Source: Syntrophus sp. (in: bacteria)
GTDB lineage: Bacteria > Desulfobacterota > Syntrophorhabdia > Syntrophorhabdales > Syntrophorhabdaceae
Length of the DNA stretch: 37,052 nucleotides
NCBI GenBank assembly: GCA_013824835.1
Contig: PNOM01000023.1
Span: 1-37,052 of the forward strand
Direction: 5' to 3'
Of this stretch, positions 1 to 6,607 are shown in pieces. The stretch's first letter is position 1; the number at the start of each line of letters is the position of its first letter. Position numbers and translations under genes: made by a program. The notes under the pieces are model-generated. The model searched no databases. It was given only the letters and a program-made list of their open reading frames with translations, and was not told the origin of the DNA.

Positions 1-43
1 ATATCCTATAATCAAGTATCTCGATGAAGGGATAAAGGTGAGA

Positions 44-87
44 TAAAGGCAGCGGATAGCGGATAGCGGATAGCGGATAGCGGATAG
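44..87. repeat. Heptanucleotide tandem array with TAAAGGC head
   Basis: Five full copies of the 7-bp unit AGCGGAT plus a partial sixth lie directly after the bases TAAAGGC. The array sits just past the 3' end of the ampG gene, which reads leftward into it. The same TAAAGGC head followed by AG-initial heptamers occurs at 28530-28569 and, inverted, at 28634-28666, so this is one member of a repeat family. No coding potential is seen in bases 1-101. Confidence 0.85.
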
Positions 88-101
88 AACATCGTAAACC
101 T

Positions 102-1346
102 CTAATCCTGTCCCAGCCGGCCTATCTCTTCCTTTAGCCACCAGAGCATCCACAGTCCGGGAAGGGCGGTGAGGGTGGTGATGAAAAAGAAAGTGGCCCA
201 GCCCAGGGAATGTACTACATACCCGGATGTGGGGGCGATGAAGACCCGCCCCAATGCGGAGAGGGAAGAGAGGAGGGCGAACTGTGTGGCGCTGTACCGT
301 TTGTTGCAGAGGGCCATTACAAATGCAAGAAATGCTGCCATGCCCATCCCTCCTGCAATATTTTCAAAGGCCACGGCAAAGATCATTACGGGGTAGCTCT
401 TTCCTGTCCAGGCAAGGATCATAAAGGAAAGGTTGGAGACCATCTGAAGGAGGCCGAAGAGCATAAGGGAACGGAAAAGGCCGAGCTTCACCATCATGGC
501 CCCACCATACATGGCGCCTGCAATGGTAGCCGCAAACCCAAGACCTTTGTTGATTGTGCCCACATCAGTGGCAGTAAACCCTACACCCCTTAGGAGAAAG
601 GTGGTGGTCATACTCCCTGCATAGGCATCGCCCAGTTTGTAGAGGATAATGAAGAGGAGCATAATGAGTGCCATGGGGCGGGAAAAGAAGTCTTTCAGGG
701 GGCCCCATATTGCTTCCGTCATATTCTTGGGGGGCACAATGGCGCTGTCCGGTTCAGGACCCAAAAAGGTACCGAATATGCCTGCCATTAATAACCCTGC
801 CATAATGAGGTAGGTGTTCTGCCAGCCTATCCTGTCCGACATGATGAGGGCAATTGCCCCGGCTACAAGCATGGCAATTCGGTAGCCCATGATAAAGGTT
901 GCCGAGCCCACACCCCGTTCTTTTTCCGGCAATATGTCGGTGCGGTATGCGTCTATGACGATGTCCTGAGATGCGGAGGTAAAGGCGACAATGAGGGCCA
1001 GTACAGCAAGGGCGAGGGGTGCATACTGGGGGGATGAAAAGGCCATCCATGTGATGCCGGCCATCAGGGCTATCTGGGTTGCAAGTGTCCAGCCCCTTCG
1101 TCTCCCGAGCCATGGCGGTACAAATCGGTCCATGAGGGGAGACCAGATGAATTTTATGGTATAGGGTATGCCTACAAGGGAAAAAATGCCGATAGTCCTG
1201 ATATCGACGCCGGCAACGGTGAGCCACGCCTGCAGGGTGCCGCTTGTAAGGGGCAGGGGAAGGCCTGATGAAAAGCCGAGGAGCACCATTACTGCCATGC
1301 GGCGGTTGCAGAATATATTCAGGTAGGCGGAGAGCTTAGCGCCCAC
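102..1346 (-). CDS. ampG: AmpG-type muropeptide permease (MFS)
   Basis: Inner-membrane major-facilitator transporter expected to import GlcNAc-anhydroMurNAc muropeptides released during peptidoglycan turnover. It closely resembles E. coli AmpG throughout: LGFSSGLPL near the N-terminus, then SPLMDRF, SASQDIV, YKLGDA, TTTFLLRGVGF, and SATQFALLSSLSALGR near the C-terminus, with about 12 hydrophobic segments. The frame stays open upstream to an ATG at 1508, but that extension reads through nagZ and is unlike AmpG. I choose the GTG at 1346, which gives 414 residues beginning about where E. coli AmpG begins, with AAGGGA just upstream. This start lies inside the end of nagZ (stop at 1336), so the two are translationally coupled, which fits import followed by hydrolysis of muropeptides. 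It is shorter than E. coli AmpG (about 490), probably by C-terminal helices. Confidence 0.9.
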   Translation of the reverse strand: MGAKLSAYLNIFCNRRMAVMVLLGFSSGLPLPLTSGTLQAWLTVAGVDIRTIGIFSLVGIPYTIKFIWSPLMDRFVPPWLGRRRGWTLATQIALMAGITWMAFSSPQYAPLALAVLALIVAFTSASQDIVIDAYRTDILPEKERGVGSATFIMGYRIAMLVAGAIALIMSDRIGWQNTYLIMAGLLMAGIFGTFLGPEPDSAIVPPKNMTEAIWGPLKDFFSRPMALIMLLFIILYKLGDAYAGSMTTTFLLRGVGFTATDVGTINKGLGFAATIAGAMYGGAMMVKLGLFRSLMLFGLLQMVSNLSFMILAWTGKSYPVMIFAVAFENIAGGMGMAAFLAFVMALCNKRYSATQFALLSSLSALGRVFIAPTSGYVVHSLGWATFFFITTLTALPGLWMLWWLKEEIGRLGQD

Positions 1347-2820
1347 GTCCCTTGCCTGAGAGCTGGAGCGTAACGGGGAGCTGCCCGTGAAAAGCGCTTT
1401 CGCCGGAAATACATTTGAAGACTGCATCCTGGGCTTGGCTGCTTGTGTCATAGGCTGCGATGAGAATATCTGCTTCTTTGAAATGGTTGAGTACGTAAGG
1501 GTTTCCAAAGGAGACGACTATGGATTGCGAAGCCCCCTTCATGAGTGTTTTTACCCGTTCTGTTTCTTCAGGTTCTATGTCCGGAGTTCCCTTCAATTCG
1601 AATGATTCCCTGCTGCAAGTAGCAGGGTAACCACATTCCCTCGCCCCTCGCGGGAGAGGGTAGGGAGAGGGGGGTATGAGGTTCGTTGTTTCCTTGGCGC
1701 CTGGGAACAGAAGGAACATTGATGGTCGATCCCTGATAGGGAGGGGTTGACTTACATGAGAGGCCTGTTTCACATAATATCTGAGGGGTGATGTCTGAAA
1801 GTATTCTTTGTTTCCTGCAAAAATGAGGGGAATATTATCCGACTCCCTTGCAGGGAGGAATCTTCCATGCCCTTTTACAAGGGTTATGGCCTTTTCCGCT
1901 ATCTGTGCTGAAAGGGCCTCATTGTAAGCATAGTTGACGGGAACAATGGGGGGCGATAGGATCTTTTTCCTGGCCTTTTGAATACGGAGCAGTGCCCTGT
2001 CAATCTGTTCCTCAAAAATAACGCCCTCCTCGAGGGCATGGAGAAGCTCTTTGACAGTAGACTCGGGGTCTTCCGGACAGAGTATGATATCTATACCGGT
2101 GTCCATGAATGTGGCCGGTCCATTCAATCCGAATGATTCCCCACAGCTTGCTGCGGGGTAACCACATTCCCTCGCTCCTCCGGGGGAGAGGGTTGGGAGA
2201 GGGGGGGTGAGGTCATCGGTCACTACAAGACCGTCATGGCGAAACTTTTCCTGGAACAGGCTTCCGACAATCCTTTTTGCAGGGAAGAGGCCCATCTGTT
2301 TTAATATTTTTATATATTCCCCATCGAACCAGGATTTCAGTTCCGGTTCATTGGAGAATGGCCTTGTGCCGATAATGGAGTTGTCTGGACTCTGGTGTAC
2401 ATCAAGGACAGGGATAATGGGCATATTAATTCCGCACACAGCGGCCTCTGATGCGATGATCGTTAAAACCTGCCGGAGAAGTGTGAGATCCACGGGAGCG
2501 TGTCTGTCTATGGCAGCAGCAATGGCCATCTGACAGGGAAAAGTGGTAGTGCCCCTGATTTGCTGCCCCACGCCCCGCTCAATATCTGATGCAATAAACA
2601 GGGGGATAGGCGCGTGAGACTGGACTGATTTAATGAAGGGTTGTACGACCTCCCTGACCCCTCCGGAGAGCATAAAACCACCGATCCCTTTTTCAGCGAG
2701 TTTAAGAATATGATCGCGATAGGACAATTCATTGATCCGGTTGCCGTCAAGCCTGACGATAATGAGCTGGTATAATTTATCTTCTGGCGTAATGGTGCCG
2801 GAAAGGAAATTCAGCAACAT
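1336..2820 (-). CDS. nagZ: NagZ-like GH3 beta-N-acetylhexosaminidase, internally deleted and repeat-invaded
   Basis: Glycoside hydrolase family 3, the family that removes GlcNAc from imported muropeptides, consistent with the coupled ampG downstream. Family signatures present are GGFMLSGG, a substrate-binding stretch ASDIERGVGQ (about residue 78), PVLDVHQSPDNSIIGTRPF (139-155) and the nucleophile segment GLVVTDDL (197-204). The usual KHFPGHG...DSH section between the IIGTRPF and TDDL blocks, which carries the acid/base histidine, is absent: QMGLFPA (175-181) runs directly into KRIVGSLFQEKF. Two blocks read like each other and unlike GH3, residues 205-233 (right after TDDL) and 382-410. They are translations of a repeat element also found outside genes at 33.4 kb. 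The frame is open for 494 residues, so it may be expressed, but normal catalysis is doubtful. The ribosome-binding site at the chosen ATG is weak. Confidence 0.8.
   Translation of the reverse strand: MLLNFLSGTITPEDKLYQLIIVRLDGNRINELSYRDHILKLAEKGIGGFMLSGGVREVVQPFIKSVQSHAPIPLFIASDIERGVGQQIRGTTTFPCQMAIAAAIDRHAPVDLTLLRQVLTIIASEAAVCGINMPIIPVLDVHQSPDNSIIGTRPFSNEPELKSWFDGEYIKILKQMGLFPAKRIVGSLFQEKFRHDGLVVTDDLTPPLPTLSPGGARECGYPAASCGESFGLNGPATFMDTGIDIILCPEDPESTVKELLHALEEGVIFEEQIDRALLRIQKARKKILSPPIVPVNYAYNEALSAQIAEKAITLVKGHGRFLPARESDNIPLIFAGNKEYFQTSPLRYYVKQASHVSQPLPIRDRPSMFLLFPGAKETTNLIPPSPYPLPRGARECGYPATCSRESFELKGTPDIEPEETERVKTLMKGASQSIVVSFGNPYVLNHFKEADILIAAYDTSSQAQDAVFKCISGESAFHGQLPVTLQLSGKGRGR
1591..1683. 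repeat. GC-rich hairpin repeat element, copy 2 (inside nagZ)
   Basis: About 93 bp matching copies at 2121-2212 and 33432-33520. The shared core on the plus strand reads GGGTAACCACATTCCCTCG followed by a CCCTCG/CGGGAGAGGG hairpin. Next to the core is a second stem, CCCTGCT paired with AGCAGGG, whose sequence differs from the other copies while still pairing. The minus strand is read in the nagZ frame, giving PPSPYPLPRGARECGYP within residues 382-410. Confidence 0.85.
2121..2212. repeat. GC-rich hairpin repeat element, copy 1 (inside nagZ)
   Basis: About 92 bp, same family as 1591-1683. Its variable stem pairs CCCC.CAGC with GCTG.GGGG. It is read in the nagZ frame on the minus strand as PPLPTLSPGGARECGYPAA, immediately after the TDDL nucleophile motif, where intact GH3 enzymes have a conserved stretch leading into the last barrel strands. 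It therefore interrupts or replaces catalytic-domain sequence. Confidence 0.85.
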
Positions 2821-2930
2821 GGAAAATGTAGTTTATCGGATAGTAACCCTTTGAAAAAATGGTAAATGTTACCCCCACAGAGCCTTCTTTGGTCCAACCC
2901 AGATCCCTCATGCACGGGGTAACCTGACAG

Positions 2931-3125
2931 TTAGGCGTGTCTCTTTGACCTTAGGGATTTCAGCCTTCTTTTCTGGGCTTCCCGCTGTTTTCTCCGAATC
3001 TTTTCAGAAGGTTTTTCATAGAAACTTCGCTTCTTTATTTCCTTGAAAAGTCCCTCCATCTGGAGCTTTCGCTTCAGATCCTTGATTGCTTTTTCAATAT
3101 TGTCTCCCTGGACCCTTATATCCAA
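2931..3125 (-). CDS. rpsU: 30S ribosomal protein S21
   Basis: A 64-residue, highly basic protein matching bacterial S21 over its full length: an N-terminal part with IEKAIKDLKRKLQMEGLFKEIKKRSFYEKPSEK and a Lys/Arg-rich tail (KIRRKQREAQKRRLK). S21 binds the small subunit near the anti-Shine-Dalgarno end of 16S rRNA and supports initiation. The ATG is preceded by AAGGGGTAAGAAGATTGGAT on the minus strand, an acceptable ribosome-binding region. It is the first gene of the minus-strand run rpsU, nagZ, ampG, but the 110-bp gap to nagZ leaves cotranscription uncertain. A hairpin with a short T-run lies 47 bp upstream, inside the probable leader. Confidence 0.95.
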   Translation of the reverse strand: MDIRVQGDNIEKAIKDLKRKLQMEGLFKEIKKRSFYEKPSEKIRRKQREAQKRRLKSLRSKRHA

Positions 3126-3167
3126 TCTTCTTACCCCTTTCTTATTTGGCCGTCTATTCTCTTATGA

Positions 3168-3197
3168 AAACCCCCAGAGCATTTAAAGACTCTGGGG
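3168..3197 (-). terminator. Terminator-like hairpin in the rpsU leader
   Basis: CCCCAGAG (3172-3179) pairs perfectly with CTCTGGGG (3190-3197) around a 10-nt loop. On the minus strand the stem is followed by GGTTTTC, so it resembles a weak intrinsic terminator or attenuator placed between a possible promoter (TTTACT-17-TATGTT, upstream of it on the minus strand) and rpsU. No minus-strand gene lies upstream that would need terminating. Confidence 0.5.
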
Positions 3198-3343
3198 TAC
3201 CGTTCTCTTTAAAAGTCCCTATTAACATAATACAAAACGGCATATAAGTAAACAGGAAAATTGATTATTGTTCACCTTTCTTTTAACAGGGGAATGTTAT
3301 AAAATAAAGGGACACAATGTACCAAGGAAGTTCAGGAGGACGG

Positions 3344-3829
3344 ATGAAATACCAGGTTGGAGGAGTCGGGAAGGTTGTGGTAGTAAGGTTTGAAGATGAA
3401 GATGACATACTACAGGGCCTTTCCGACATAGTGAAAAAAGAGGAAATAGTGTCAGCGGTATTCTATCTTGTGGGGGGCATAAAAACGGGGGATATTGTGG
3501 TCGGGCCCGAAAGGGATGAGATGCCTCCTGCGCCGATATGGCGGCACATAACGGAGAGCCATGAGGCGGTAGGGATCGGCACGATATTCCGCCATAAGGA
3601 TGAACCGAAGATACATTTTCACGGTGCATACGGCAAGCGGGACAGCATTAAAATGGGCTGTCTCAGGGATGCTGCAAAAACGTTTCTTATCATGGAGGCA
3701 ATAATCCTGGAGATTAAAGGTATCCATGCAATACGGGAAATGGACCCTGTATCCGGGATGATACTTTTGAAACTTCTTGATGTTCCTGATGATGAGAAAT
3801 GGAAATTCCCGGATCAGCAAATGCCTTAA
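3344..3829 (+). CDS. PPC/DUF296-domain protein
   Basis: A 161-residue protein consisting of one PPC (plant and prokaryote conserved, DUF296) domain. Typical features are an N-terminal strand VVVRFEDEDDILQGLSDIVKKE, the block AVFYLVGGIKTGDIV, the signature HFHGAYGKRD (histidines that bind metal in related trimeric structures) and a C-terminal strand region ending MILLKLLDVP. Bacterial PPC proteins are thought to be trimeric; some relatives bind DNA, but a role here cannot be read from sequence. The frame extends to an ATG at 3317, but I take 3344 because AGGAGG lies four bases upstream of it. It overlaps the next gene in TAATG (stop 3827-3829, start 3829), so the two are probably translationally coupled. 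Confidence 0.85.
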   Translation: MKYQVGGVGKVVVVRFEDEDDILQGLSDIVKKEEIVSAVFYLVGGIKTGDIVVGPERDEMPPAPIWRHITESHEAVGIGTIFRHKDEPKIHFHGAYGKRDSIKMGCLRDAAKTFLIMEAIILEIKGIHAIREMDPVSGMILLKLLDVPDDEKWKFPDQQMP

Positions 3830-4734
3830 TGGATAAAATGTTTTTAAATCTTGAGAAATGTGAGCTGTGCCCGAGACGATGCAAGGTTAACAGGACAAAG
3901 GGTGAAAAGGGTTATTGCACGGTGGGCGATTCAATCACTATTGCCCATTATGGTCCGCACTTTGGCGAAGAGCCCCCTATTTCAGGCGCCGGGGGATCGG
4001 GCAATATCTTTTTTGCATCCTGCAATCTGAGGTGTATATATTGTCAAAACTACCAGATCAGTCACCGGATGACGGGGGTAGAATACTCTGTTGAGGGGCT
4101 TGCGGATATTTTCTTCTCCCTTCAGGAACAGGGTGTCCATAATATCAACCTTGTGAGCCCGACCCCGTATGTTCCTTTTATTGTTGCAGCCATCAGGGAG
4201 GCGAAAAGGAGAGGACTTGCCATACCCTTTCTCTATAATTCTAATGCCTATGAAAACAAAGAGACCATCAGGTTACTCGACGGTCTTATCGATATCTATC
4301 TTCCTGATTTCAAATACTGGAACCAGAAGATTGGAAGCCATCTTTCAGATGCTGAAGATTATCCCCGATGGGCAAAGGCAGCGATCATGGAAATGAAGGC
4401 CCAGGTCGGAAACCTGATTATCGAGGATGGGATTGCGAAAAGAGGGCTCCTTGTCCGTCATCTTGTACTCCCCAATAATCTTGCTGGTTCAAGGGAGGTA
4501 ATGGGATGGATCAGGGAGAACCTGGGGACAGAAACCTTTTTAAGTATCATGTCCCAGTATTTCCCCATATTCAGGGTATCTGCATATCCTATGCTCAACC
4601 GCCGGATCACAGAGCAGGAGTATAACAATATTCTCAGCACGGTAACAGAATATGGTTTTGAAAATGTATATATACAGGAACTGGAGAGCGCACCGCTCTT
4701 TGTGCCTGATTTTAACCGGGAAGCGCCGTTTTAA
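3829..4734 (+). CDS. PflA-like radical SAM protein (COG1313 type)
   Basis: A 301-residue radical SAM enzyme related to pyruvate-formate-lyase activases but of the uncharacterised PflX/COG1313 group. The cluster motif CNLRCIYCQ gives the CxxxCxxC cysteines (C65, C69, C72), ligands of the SAM-binding 4Fe-4S cluster. Upstream, four cysteines in CELCPRRCK and GYC (C11, C14, C18, C30) could hold a second metal site; this N-terminal knuckle is usual for the group. NLVSPTPYVPFI and IYLPDFKYW are conserved barrel segments. The start at 3829 forms a TAATG overlap with the PPC gene; an in-frame ATG at 3799 is the alternative. The substrate is unknown. The coupling to a PPC protein is the only functional hint. 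Confidence 0.85.
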   Translation: MDKMFLNLEKCELCPRRCKVNRTKGEKGYCTVGDSITIAHYGPHFGEEPPISGAGGSGNIFFASCNLRCIYCQNYQISHRMTGVEYSVEGLADIFFSLQEQGVHNINLVSPTPYVPFIVAAIREAKRRGLAIPFLYNSNAYENKETIRLLDGLIDIYLPDFKYWNQKIGSHLSDAEDYPRWAKAAIMEMKAQVGNLIIEDGIAKRGLLVRHLVLPNNLAGSREVMGWIRENLGTETFLSIMSQYFPIFRVSAYPMLNRRITEQEYNNILSTVTEYGFENVYIQELESAPLFVPDFNREAPF

Positions 4735-4741
4735 GGTTTAT

Positions 4742-5026
4742 TTATGCCGCTACTTTAAGCGTCACATGCATTCCAGCTTTTGTCGCAAGAGTGATCAGCA
4801 TTTCAAGGCTGAACTTTTCCCATTTACCTCTCGTAAGGTCGGAAACTCTGGACTGAGTGATGCCCAGTATTTCAGCAGCCTTGGCCTGTGTAAGCCTTCT
4901 TGCTTTGACGAATTTCCGAATATCAGCCATAAGATCGGCTCGCATTTGAAGAATTGCTGCTTCATCAGGAGAATATCCGAGATCGAGAAATACGTTGCCT
5001 GATGAATTAACTATGGGCTCGCTCAT
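4742..5026 (-). CDS. higA: HigA/XRE-family antitoxin
   Basis: A 94-residue helix-turn-helix protein. The HTH covers about residues 40-75: RRLTQAKAAEILGITQSRVSDLTRG, with the usual TQxxxAxxLGITQSRVSxLxxG pattern of XRE regulators. It starts at ATG 5026, overlapping the stop of the toxin gene in ATGA, with GGAGGTGCC just upstream. Toxin-first order and an XRE antitoxin are typical of HigBA-like type II systems, in which the antitoxin neutralises the nuclease and represses the operon. It converges on the radical SAM gene with only seven bases between the stops and no visible terminator. The assignment to HigA is from architecture; the broader call (XRE antitoxin) is firm. Confidence 0.85.
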   Translation of the reverse strand: MSEPIVNSSGNVFLDLGYSPDEAAILQMRADLMADIRKFVKARRLTQAKAAEILGITQSRVSDLTRGKWEKFSLEMLITLATKAGMHVTLKVAA

Positions 5027-5349
5027 ATGGCACCTCCAATTTGTCTGAACCGCTTGCGGGCCAACTCGATATCGTTCTTGTTGGTCTTTTGACCCTTCTT
5101 CTGAAAGGCATGAAGTACATAGACGGCATCGGTAAGTTTTACGACATAGAGCACCCGCCACTCGCCAAGCGCATGTATGCGGATTTCCTTTACTCCCGGA
5201 CCTACCGATTGCATGGCCTTCCAGTCTCGCGGTTCAAGCCCGTTCTGGATTGTTCGAAGTTCAAAACCTGCGATACGGCGAGCTTCCTCGGGAAATTCGC
5301 GGAGATCGTCGAGACTCGATCCGACAAACTTCAACGCCTTTGTGCTCAT
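5023..5349 (-). CDS. higB: HigB/RelE-like toxin (Gp49/DUF891 family)
   Basis: A 108-residue protein of the phage-derived Gp49-like HigB family, probably a ribosome-dependent mRNA interferase. Diagnostic segments are SSLDDLREFPEEARRIAGFELRTIQNG, DWKAMQSVGPGVKEIRIH, the central strands GEWRVLYVVKLTDAVYVLHAFQKK with the family's basic residues, and a C-terminal helix DIELARKRFRQI. The gene appears full length. TGA (5025-5023) overlaps the antitoxin ATG. The predicted promoter's TATAAT ends only six bases before the ATG, and no Shine-Dalgarno sequence is present, so the mRNA may be leaderless. With the XRE gene it forms a complete type II toxin-antitoxin pair. Confidence 0.85.
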   Translation of the reverse strand: MSTKALKFVGSSLDDLREFPEEARRIAGFELRTIQNGLEPRDWKAMQSVGPGVKEIRIHALGEWRVLYVVKLTDAVYVLHAFQKKGQKTNKNDIELARKRFRQIGGAI

Positions 5350-5354
5350 AAGAG

Positions 5355-5383
5355 TATTATATAAGTTATTATATATTTTGCAA
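5355..5383 (-). promoter_or_regulatory. higBA promoter with direct-repeat operator
   Basis: On the minus strand TTGCAA (5383-5378), a 16-bp spacer and TATAAT (5361-5356) form a sigma-70 promoter. Two exact copies of TATATAATA (5375-5367 and 5363-5355) with a 12-bp spacing cover the -10 and spacer, a plausible HigA operator. The -10 ends six bases from the toxin ATG. Confidence 0.65.
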
Positions 5384-5540
5384 GTTTATTCATCATCTGT
5401 CCCTATAAGGATAACTTATTCGTCAAATGCCATTCTTAAGATATGGGGAGAAATCATCTATTGTTCCAACTTACAATCACATTGACCCAAATGAAGAGGA
5501 AAATCTTCCCCGGAATGAACATCACGTAGCCTTTGCGAAC

Positions 5541-5877
5541 CGTGCTCGGGCTTAAGTGAATGGCCCGAAGGGGAAATGGGCGTAGGCCGATAAGGCCGAA
5601 TTCGCTCATTTCAATGAACAAGCCCATAGCAGGGTCAAAGGCGAAGTGCCAGAGAGTGGAGGGGATGTTTTCCTCGGAGTGATTACCCAAAATAAATCGT
5701 GAGAGCGTGGCGTCGGGTTTGTTGTGTGTGACCGAAACTAACCTCGCAATTAAACCGCCCATAAGCAAACCGTTGCGAGGGGAGGAAGGTCGGTCTTTGT
5801 AGCTCAACACTTCTCTCGCGATTAAACCGTAGCATAAGCAAAAGTTCCGAAGCCGAACGCGAGCGAATGAAGCCGCT
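5541..5877. ncRNA. Candidate structured RNA / hairpin-rich element
   Basis: Bases 5350-6060 hold no credible gene. Within them a dense series of pairings appears. TCGGGC (5546-5551) pairs with GCCCGA (5563-5568). ATGGGC (5576-5581) pairs with GCCCAT (5622-5627), enclosing GGCC/GGCC and TCAT/ATGA hairpins as a three-way junction. GACCGA (5730-5735) pairs with TCGGTC (5790-5795), enclosing CCTCGCAA (5742-5749) and TTGCGAGG (5773-5780). CTCGCG (5815-5820) pairs with CGCGAG (5858-5863). The last two hairpins are related: both loops begin ATTAAACCG and contain CATAAGCAAA, and an A-T pair in one stem is G-C in the other. I do not recognise the family and the strand is uncertain; a possible CUUCGG tetraloop near 5566-5571 would favour the minus strand. 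Confidence 0.4.
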
Positions 5878-5945
5878 CCTGCGCAATGAGCGTGTTTGTG
5901 TGGAATATCCCGATATAGATGCTCACCCCCTTTGTTGCAAAACAA

Positions 5946-5974
5946 TTGACAGGATTGTTTGATGCAGTTATAAA
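5946..5974 (+). promoter_or_regulatory. Sigma-70 promoter for the DUF355 gene
   Basis: TTGACA (5946-5951), a 17-bp spacer and TATAAA (5969-5974) lie about 87 bp before the ATG at 6061. An inverted repeat, AAACAAT and ATTGTTT, flanks the -35 and could be an operator. The leader contains a small hairpin, GAGATG/CATCTC, near 6007-6023. Confidence 0.7.
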
Positions 5975-6060
5975 AGACTATGAGCCTAATATAACTCAGA
6001 AAACGGAGATGTTTGCCATCTCGCGTAATCTCTTGAGTGGTTGTGAGGAGGATCGGACAT

Positions 6061-6543
6061 ATGAACATGAAGACAGTAAGGATCGATATCCCGGAAGGCC
6101 TCAATATTATCATCGGCCAGTCCCATTTTGTAAAAACAGTGGAAGATATGTACGAGATACTCATAGGTTCTTCGCCTCAGCTCAAATTCGGAATTGCCTT
6201 TTCAGAGGCGAGCGGCCCCTGCCTTGTGAGGTATGAGGGAAACGACGAGGCCCTTATGAAAAAGGCATGGGAGACGTCTATGGCTCTTTCCTGCGGTCAT
6301 ACCTTTGTCATATTCCTGAAAGATGGATTCCCTATTAATGTGCTCAATGCCGTGAAAGTGTGCCAGGAGGTATGCCATGTTATCTGCGCAACGGCAAATC
6401 CTTTAGAGGTAATTATCGCTGAAGGTGCGGAAGGGAATGGCATTCTCGGGGTCATTGACGGTGCGCGGCCAAAGGGGGTAGAAGGGGAGGAAGGGAAGAA
6501 GTCCCGTAAGGAGCTGTTACGTCAATTTGGATATAAATTATAA
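6061..6543 (+). CDS. DUF355 / adenosine-specific kinase-like protein
   Basis: A 160-residue protein of the DUF355 (COG1839) family, named adenosine-specific kinase from structural work on archaeal members. Recognisable stretches are the N-terminal VRIDIPEGLNIIIGQSHFVKTVEDMYE, then KFGIAFSEASGPCLVRYEGND, the block SCGHTFVIFLKDGFPINVLNAVK, ICATANPLEVIIAE, and GNGILGVIDGARPKGVE near the C-terminus. The frame is open to an ATG at 6037, but I use ATG 6061, which follows AGGAGG at an acceptable distance; ATG 6067 is also possible. It has its own strong promoter and is followed by a 64-bp gap before alaC. The physiological role is not established; the family name should not be taken as proof of activity. 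Confidence 0.85.
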   Translation: MNMKTVRIDIPEGLNIIIGQSHFVKTVEDMYEILIGSSPQLKFGIAFSEASGPCLVRYEGNDEALMKKAWETSMALSCGHTFVIFLKDGFPINVLNAVKVCQEVCHVICATANPLEVIIAEGAEGNGILGVIDGARPKGVEGEEGKKSRKELLRQFGYKL

Positions 6544-6607
6544 AGGTCCCATCATGCCTTCTTTTCATGTTGATTGTTCATTCTATTATATGGTAATTTT
6601 CATTTAA

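Noticed and set aside
44..87. CRISPR array
   Set aside because: The heptamer arrays have no spacers, the repeats are only 7 bp and no cas genes are present. The same applies to the arrays at 28.5 and 30.2 kb.
1347..1508. N-terminal extension of AmpG to the ATG at 1508
   Set aside because: The extra 54 residues are the antisense frame-shifted reading of the nagZ 3' end and do not resemble any AmpG. The GTG at 1346 gives the family-typical N-terminus.
5742..5863. Integron attC sites
   Set aside because: The paired hairpins lack the RYYYAAC/GTTRRRY core sites, and no integrase or cassette is near.
5454..6164. A 236-codon open frame on the minus strand across the hairpin-rich region
   Set aside because: Its translation shows no domain or natural composition, it runs into the upstream part of the well-supported DUF355 gene on the other strand, and it lacks a ribosome-binding site. 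The openness is better explained by the hairpin-rich sequence.
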